From positions 1 to 55,389 of the forward strand of contig JAFWFE010000092.1 in the NCBI GenBank assembly GCA_017512555.1: DNA of 55,389 nt, given 5' to 3'. The notes beneath the pieces were generated by a model. That model was not told the DNA's origin and ran no database searches. It saw nothing but the letters and a program-made list of their open reading frames with translations. Each line of letters starts with the position of its first letter. The stretch's first letter is position 1. This DNA comes from Solobacterium sp. Lineage in GTDB: Bacteria; Bacillota_I; Bacilli_A; Erysipelotrichales; Erysipelotrichaceae. Positions 50,761 to 55,389 of this stretch are shown here, piece by piece. Both the position numbers and the translations under genes were made by a program.

Positions 50761-52322
50761 TCAAGACAGATAAAAGAGATAGGCTCACCATCCTGAGTAT
50801 GAGTGTTTTTATGTTACTCACGCATATTTACCGGTGGACCAACACAATGTTTAATCATGATTCATTGCTTGTTTATACCAACGATACATGGTGGCAGTAT
50901 TCTCTTGGCAGATTTTTAAATCCCGTATATATGTGGGCACGCGGAAGAATAGAAGCGCCGATGGTGATTGGCGTACTTGGAAGTATATATCTGATTGTTG
51001 CGGCAGTATTACTGGTACATATGTTTGATCTGAAAAAGCCTGTATATATCATTCTTTTCTGCGGATTGATGGCAACACATGAGTCTCTGGCTTACCTGAA
51101 TGCGTCATTCTTAATGGTTTTTGACGCGTATATGTTAAGTTTTTTGTTTGCGGTGCTGGCAGTCTGGACTGCACTGTTTACGAAATTCAGAGGGCATTAT
51201 ATTGTGTCTGTCTGTGCCATGGTAATCAGTATGGGGATTTACCAGAACTACATTGAAGTATTTGTATTTTGTGTGCTTGCGGTTCTGTTAAGACGTCTGC
51301 TTAAAGGAGAAGAGACGAAGATACTTTGGCTTGAAGGGTGGAAGTGTGCCGGTGTAGTGATTGTCAGCGGAGTGGTTTATTATATTCTTCAAGGGCTTGT
51401 CTTACAGTATTACCATCTTGATCCTGCGGATTCTTATAACGGGTTAAGCAGGTTATTCAATTATGAAAATACCGGGATTCTTAAACTGCTGCTAAAAACA
51501 TGGGTTTATGGATTACGGTACGCGGCTGATGTGTCCGTCTATCATCATGCGATTTCTCTTGGATTATATTTGTGTACAGCCTTGTATGCGGTATATACAT
51601 TTGTGAGAATCATCCGGAATAAACAATTCAGAAAAAAAGAATGGTGTCTATTGGTGTGGATTCTGGTGATGATGCCGTTTGGAATAAATCTGGTCTATTT
51701 TCTAAGTAATGGCTTGAAACATGGAGTGATGAAGTATCCGTTTGTATTATATTACGGGCTGATGTTTATGGTCATGGACATGGCGGAACCGGATTTGCCG
51801 GTTGTTCGTAAACAGGTGTATACGGCAGTGAATCTGGCTTTCTGTTTGTTGATGGTCAATCACTTTATTTTTGCGAATCAGTTTTATCTAAAAAAACATC
51901 TGGATTATGAAACTACGCAGCAAGTAGTCACACGTATGATAAACCGGATGGAAGAAACGGAAGGATTTGTTGTGGGTGAAACTCCGATCGCTATATTAGG
52001 TTATATTGATGACTCACCTTTAGCAAGAAACCGGTTTAAAAGAAGTGAAAACCAGGATTATAGCGGCGGTCCGGGTCATCCTTTCAGTTTTTCTTATACA
52101 GATAGTGTACAGTCCTATTTTAACTATGTGGCAAACTATCCCAATAAAATTATAGGTGAACCATTACTGACAGAAATAGAGGACTGGCCGGAAGTCTCTG
52201 AACTACCGGTATTCCCTGCGGAAGGATCCGTGAAGATGATTCGCGATGTGATGGTGATCCGCTTGTCTGAAGATCTTCGCTCGGAAGGGGAAAGATATCA
52301 GTACGGAAGTTATAAACACTAG
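50757..52322 (+). CDS. GtrII-like membrane glucosyltransferase
   Basis: A 521-residue integral membrane protein with about ten helices up to about residue 390 and a soluble extracytoplasmic tail of about 130 residues. NDTWWQYSLGRFLNPVY near residue 40 is typical of the GtrII family, O-antigen/wall-polysaccharide glucosyltransferases that use polyprenyl-linked glucose. ATGA overlap with the LicD fusion. It ends the second glycan operon, followed by a terminator. Specific sugar and acceptor unknown. Confidence 0.8.
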   Translation: MIKTDKRDRLTILSMSVFMLLTHIYRWTNTMFNHDSLLVYTNDTWWQYSLGRFLNPVYMWARGRIEAPMVIGVLGSIYLIVAAVLLVHMFDLKKPVYIILFCGLMATHESLAYLNASFLMVFDAYMLSFLFAVLAVWTALFTKFRGHYIVSVCAMVISMGIYQNYIEVFVFCVLAVLLRRLLKGEETKILWLEGWKCAGVVIVSGVVYYILQGLVLQYYHLDPADSYNGLSRLFNYENTGILKLLLKTWVYGLRYAADVSVYHHAISLGLYLCTALYAVYTFVRIIRNKQFRKKEWCLLVWILVMMPFGINLVYFLSNGLKHGVMKYPFVLYYGLMFMVMDMAEPDLPVVRKQVYTAVNLAFCLLMVNHFIFANQFYLKKHLDYETTQQVVTRMINRMEETEGFVVGETPIAILGYIDDSPLARNRFKRSENQDYSGGPGHPFSFSYTDSVQSYFNYVANYPNKIIGEPLLTEIEDWPEVSELPVFPAEGSVKMIRDVMVIRLSEDLRSEGERYQYGSYKH

Positions 52323-52344
52323 ATATCTGGAGTTAATGAAAACA

Positions 52345-52370
52345 ATGGCATGTGTACATACACATGCCAT
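52345..52370. terminator. Hairpin between convergent genes
   Basis: An 11-bp perfect stem, ATGGCATGTGT / ACACATGCCAT, with an ACAT loop. The T-tract is weak on the plus strand and better on the minus strand (TTGTTTTC), so it may serve the nitroreductase gene too. Confidence 0.75.
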
Positions 52371-52383
52371 ATTTGTCTGTTCG

Positions 52384-52908
52384 TTATTTTACGTAGTAGA
52401 TATATCCCTCTTTGCGGGGCACATCCGGGTGAGCGGGTCCATCCGGATAACCAAGGATCACATTTCCGATTCCTTCATACTCTCCTTCAATCCCCAGGGA
52501 TTTCAGTAAAGCCTTACCTTCTTCAGATTCGAATTCTTCTTTGGCGCGGTGGATCCAGCAAGCCCCAAGACCCAGGGAGTGCGCCGCAATCAACATATTC
52601 TCAATAACGCAGCTGCCGTCATAGACATGGGTAGGGACATCTTTTCTCGCCAGCACGACAAGTACTGCCGGAGCACCATAGAAGGGATCTTCGACATCAC
52701 GTTCCACTGTTCTCGCATTGATCCGGGAGAGCATATCCCGTACTTCCTTGTTTGTGACAGCGAGGATGATCGGGGATTGTTTACCCATTCCCGTAGGCGC
52801 ATAGACACCGGCCTGGACGATCTGCTCAATCAGTTCCGGATCTACAGGTGTGGGCAGATATTGTTTTGTGCTCTTGCGGGAGAGGATCGTTTTCAGAGTC
52901 TCATTCAT
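52384..52908 (-). CDS. Nitroreductase-family flavoprotein
   Basis: A 174-residue FMN-dependent NAD(P)H oxidoreductase. The FMN-binding SRKSTKQYLPTPVD (about 10-23), QAGVYAPTGMGKQ (about 31-43) and SLGLGACWIHRA (about 113-124) are typical. I use the ATG at 52908, because AGGAGG is 7 nt upstream; the ATG two codons earlier is directly next to the Shine-Dalgarno. Substrate unknown (nitroaromatics, quinones or flavins). Divergent from the DUF3842 gene. Confidence 0.9.
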   Translation of the reverse strand: MNETLKTILSRKSTKQYLPTPVDPELIEQIVQAGVYAPTGMGKQSPIILAVTNKEVRDMLSRINARTVERDVEDPFYGAPAVLVVLARKDVPTHVYDGSCVIENMLIAAHSLGLGACWIHRAKEEFESEEGKALLKSLGIEGEYEGIGNVILGYPDGPAHPDVPRKEGYIYYVK

Positions 52909-52956
52909 GTTCATACCTCCTGATGATTGTTGTATATGTAAACTTTTACTAAAGAA

Positions 52957-52978
52957 ATTGTAGCACAATGTGTATAAT
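52957..52978. promoter_or_regulatory. Overlapping divergent promoter region with palindrome
   Basis: The plus strand has TATAAT at 52973-52978. The minus strand has TGC-TACAAT, an extended -10 (TACAAT is the complement of 52957-52962). An inverted repeat, ATTGT-AGC-ACAAT (52957-52969), covers the minus-strand -10, so a bound regulator could affect both directions. Confidence 0.45.
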
Positions 52979-52994
52979 GATATCGGTGATAAAA

Positions 52995-53417
52995 ATGAAA
53001 ATAGTTGTAATTGACGCGCAGGGCGGAGGACTTGGTAAACAGATCATCACCTCCCTGAAACAGAAAGAAGAGAACATCCATGTGATTGCTGTAGGAACAA
53101 ATTCCGCAGCCACAGCAGCCATGTTAAAAGCCGGCGCAGATGAAGCCGCTACAGGAGAAAACGCAGTCGTAGTAACCAGCAGAACGGCAGATATCATTGT
53201 CGGACCGATTGGAATCATGATTGCGGACTCCATGCTTGGTGAGATTAGTCCGGTCATGTCCACGGCTGTTGCGCAAAGTAACGCGACCAGAATACTGATA
53301 CCGTTCCGTCATTGTGATACGATCGTTGTCGGCATTCATGAAACAAATACAGGAAAATTGATTGATGAAGCGGTAACCGAAGTATTAAAGCTCATTCATC
53401 AGGAACAAGCAGGTTAG
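52995..53417 (+). CDS. DUF3842-family protein
   Basis: A 140-residue cytosolic protein. It begins KIVVIDAQGGGLGKQI (Rossmann-like Gly-rich loop), then HVIAVGTNSAATAAMLKAGAD, DIIVGPIGIMIADSMLGEI, and RILIPF...VVGIH. This pattern fits the DUF3842 family, which has no assigned function as far as I know. The ATG at 52995 is favoured over earlier in-frame starts that overlap the -10. The MATE exporter gene begins 3 bp after its stop, so the two are co-transcribed. Confidence 0.78.
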   Translation: MKIVVIDAQGGGLGKQIITSLKQKEENIHVIAVGTNSAATAAMLKAGADEAATGENAVVVTSRTADIIVGPIGIMIADSMLGEISPVMSTAVAQSNATRILIPFRHCDTIVVGIHETNTGKLIDEAVTEVLKLIHQEQAG

Positions 53418-53420
53418 ATT

Positions 53421-54842
53421 ATGAGTAATTCCGGAATGTTTTTAGATCGTCTGCTACAGATCAAGGGAGAGAATAACGAAGATTCCGATACGGTAAAGGA
53501 GAAGTACCGCAAACTGATTGCGATTGCCTGGCCTGCCGCATTGGAAGGTTTACTGCTTACACTGATGAACTCTTTTGACACGATGATGGTCGGAAGGCTT
53601 GGTCCTGCGGCAATTACAGCGGTAGGTTTGTGTTCTCAGCCGCGAATGATCATGTTGCTGCTGGCACAGGCATTGTGTGTAGGTACTACGGCAGTAACCG
53701 CAAGACGTAAGGGACAGGACCGCCAGGATGCCGCGATATCCTGTTTGAAACAATCTCTGGTGATTATTACAGCGATTGGTATAGTCATTACATTGATCGG
53801 GTATTTCGGCGCGGAGGCGTTGGTAAAGTTGTCTGGCGCAAATAGTGAGACGGTGGGAGATGCCAGTACGTATTTTCGTATTATCTCTATGGCTTTTGTG
53901 GCGAATTGCTGGGCATTGTGTATCTGCGCAGCCATGCGTGGTATCGGGAAAACCAAGGTAACCATGGTCGTGAACATGACCGCCAACGTAGTCAATGTAT
54001 TCCTGAACTACTGCCTGATTCTCGGGCATTTCGGCTTTCCTGCGTTAGGTGTTCGCGGCGCGGCGATTGCGACAGCGATTGGTACGTTGGTCTCCTGCGT
54101 CATGGCTCTTACAGTCGTGATGAAGAAGGGAGAATATCTGAGTCTGAGGCCTTTTGGAGGTTTCAGCTTTGATCGTGAGACCGTATCCGGCTTGATCCAG
54201 ATCGGCGGCGGATCCATTGCAGAATCGGTATTTATGCGTGTCGGCTTTTTGATCAACGGAAGATTGATTGCAGGCGTAGGTACAGCTGCGTATGCGACTA
54301 ACCAGATCGTCATGCAGGTATCCAGTTTATCCTTTACTCTCGGAGATGGTGCGGCATCTGCGGCTACTTCTCTGATTGGTCAGTCTTTGGGCGCAGGGAA
54401 AAAAGAAAAAGCGAAACTGTACGTCAAGATCGTACAGAAGATATCCCTGTTTATTTCCGTTGCTTTGATATTGTTTATGGTATCAGGCAGGCATGTATTT
54501 CCTGCGTTGTTTACACAGGATCAGACGATTATCTGGGCTGCGTCTTTGTGTTTCCTGATTCTTGCGCTGGCGATTTATCCTCAGAATCTGCGCGTGATTC
54601 TGGCAGGATGTCTGCGCGGGGCAGGAGATGTGAAATACGTAGCTTTGGTTTCCCTAATTAGTGTACTGATCATCCGTCCGTTGATGACCTGGACGTTCTG
54701 CTATCCGCTGAATGCGATGTTCCCGCATCTGAATCTTGGTTTCCTTGGACCCTGGATCTCTTTTGACATTGATGCGTTTGTCCGGGCATGGATGTTGATC
54801 GTACGTGTCAGACAGGGGAAATGGGTAGATATTAAACTATAG
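53421..54842 (+). CDS. MATE-family exporter (second copy)
   Basis: A 473-residue multidrug/cation antiporter-type membrane protein with about 12 helices. The N-terminal half has WPAALEGLLLTLMNSFDTMMVGRLGPAAI and the second half has DGAASAATSLIGQSLGAGKKEKAKLYV, both typical MATE signatures. It is more like NorM/DinF-type proteins than a paralogue of the copy at 14520-15896, judging by the N-terminus. Cotranscribed with the DUF3842 gene. It overlaps the 3' end of the converging GT61 gene by 11 bp. Confidence 0.92.
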   Translation: MSNSGMFLDRLLQIKGENNEDSDTVKEKYRKLIAIAWPAALEGLLLTLMNSFDTMMVGRLGPAAITAVGLCSQPRMIMLLLAQALCVGTTAVTARRKGQDRQDAAISCLKQSLVIITAIGIVITLIGYFGAEALVKLSGANSETVGDASTYFRIISMAFVANCWALCICAAMRGIGKTKVTMVVNMTANVVNVFLNYCLILGHFGFPALGVRGAAIATAIGTLVSCVMALTVVMKKGEYLSLRPFGGFSFDRETVSGLIQIGGGSIAESVFMRVGFLINGRLIAGVGTAAYATNQIVMQVSSLSFTLGDGAASAATSLIGQSLGAGKKEKAKLYVKIVQKISLFISVALILFMVSGRHVFPALFTQDQTIIWAASLCFLILALAIYPQNLRVILAGCLRGAGDVKYVALVSLISVLIIRPLMTWTFCYPLNAMFPHLNLGFLGPWISFDIDAFVRAWMLIVRVRQGKWVDIKL

Positions 54843-55389
54843 TATCTTTAACTCTTTCGTATAACTCAAAGACATTGCGTAACGTCAGATGTAACAGAGT
54901 CTTTGGTATCACGTAATCGTGTAACCGTCCGTCGGGGTTGTTCTCAAACATTTCCATGGAAGATACCATGTAGTAATGAACTTTATTCTGGTACATGGTA
55001 TAGATATTGCAGGTATTTTCCCAGCGTGTGCTGAACGCTTCAATAAAGAATGTATTATCCCGCATATACAGGCCGTTTGTGGAATTGGCGCCGTGAACGC
55101 TGAAGACCACATCCGCGTTGTAGAAAAGAGCCATTTGTTCTTTTACTGTGTAATTTTCCGGAATAATTTCCGTAAATCCATAACTCTTGATCAGTTCATC
55201 AGCATCGAGAAGTCTTCTTGAGGTGATTCTTTTTACATAGATCTTTTTTGGCAGAGAGGGATCTCTGGGAAGTGTGCTTTTGATATGATCTGCCATTCGC
55301 TTCAGCACAAAGGCAGAGTGGTATCTGGAGTTATCCACCAGTTTGACATAGAATAATTCTTCTAGTTCATAGATCTTGTTAAAGTCGAA
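54832..55389 (-). CDS. GT61-like glycosyltransferase (partial, 3' part)
   Basis: The gene enters from the right edge; the last 185 codons are visible and open. The sequence includes FVLKRMADHIKSTLPRDPSLPKK, YNADVVFSVHGANSTNG (the GT61 core motif) and FIEAFSTRWENTCNIY. It is clearly a paralogue of the frameshifted copy at 42969-44275 and is intact where that one is broken. It resembles DUF563/GT61 transferases. The 5' part and promoter lie outside the window. The pair of copies brackets the second glycan cluster in the same orientation. Confidence 0.85.
   Translation of the reverse strand, partial: FDFNKIYELEELFYVKLVDNSRYHSAFVLKRMADHIKSTLPRDPSLPKKIYVKRITSRRLLDADELIKSYGFTEIIPENYTVKEQMALFYNADVVFSVHGANSTNGLYMRDNTFFIEAFSTRWENTCNIYTMYQNKVHYYMVSSMEMFENNPDGRLHDYVIPKTLLHLTLRNVFELYERVKDTIV

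Overview
The window is chromosomal DNA of a low-to-medium GC Gram-positive bacterium (Bacillota). The basis is strong AGGAGG-type ribosome binding sites, tightly packed operons with ATGA-type overlaps, the order pth - mfd - S4/RqcP - DivIC-like, WYL regulators, lipoproteins and LicD enzymes. An Erysipelotrichia- or Clostridia-like gut or oral anaerobe is my best guess, but nothing seen fixes the family. I found no rRNA, tRNA or CRISPR array.

Layout. 1-2.0 kb: the end of an IS3-type element, class II fructose-bisphosphate aldolase (fba), and a scar of two decayed genes. 2.0-9.3 kb: a TetR regulator, a 1762-residue secreted CAP-domain/coiled-coil/Ig-like protein, and an FxLYD-like lipoprotein. 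9.5-15.9 kb: a small peptide deformylase, an amidohydrolase, a translationally coupled pair of WYL regulators, a small membrane protein and a MATE exporter. 16.2-21.8 kb: a housekeeping operon (TM protein with an acidic tail, pth, mfd, rqcP-like, divIC-like).

21.8-30.2 kb: first surface-polysaccharide cluster, comprising a Wzx-type flippase, a GT39-like membrane protein, GT2, GT4, a PL9-type beta-helix protein without signal peptide, and a GH13 glucosidase. 30.4-38.2 kb: amidase, DUF1576-type membrane protein, HutP-like RNA-binding protein, nitrilase, iron alcohol dehydrogenase, D-2-hydroxyacid dehydrogenase and a PdxY-like kinase. 38.2-42.9 kb: flavodoxin-family protein, two lipoproteins, a C_GCAxxG_C_C protein and a PrpF-family isomerase.

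43-55.4 kb: second polysaccharide-decoration cluster, comprising a frameshifted GT61, a LicD-like remnant, GT2, a tandem-HAD protein, a methyltransferase/kinase-like/LicD fusion and a GtrII-like protein. It is followed by a nitroreductase, a DUF3842 protein, a second MATE exporter and a second, intact GT61 running off the window.

The strongest discovery candidate is at 31.9-35.0 kb. The leader of the DUF1576-type gene carries five NAG triplets at an exact 7-nt period (NAG plus a 4-nt spacer, the known HutP recognition pattern). The last two triplets form the 5' arm of an intrinsic terminator. A second array of three NAG triplets, sharing a 19-nt sequence with the first apart from one mismatch, covers the ribosome binding site of the HutP-like gene itself. 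Together with the conserved metal-binding histidines of the encoded protein, this suggests a HutP-type antitermination and autoregulation circuit controlling a nitrilase/transporter operon instead of histidine utilization.
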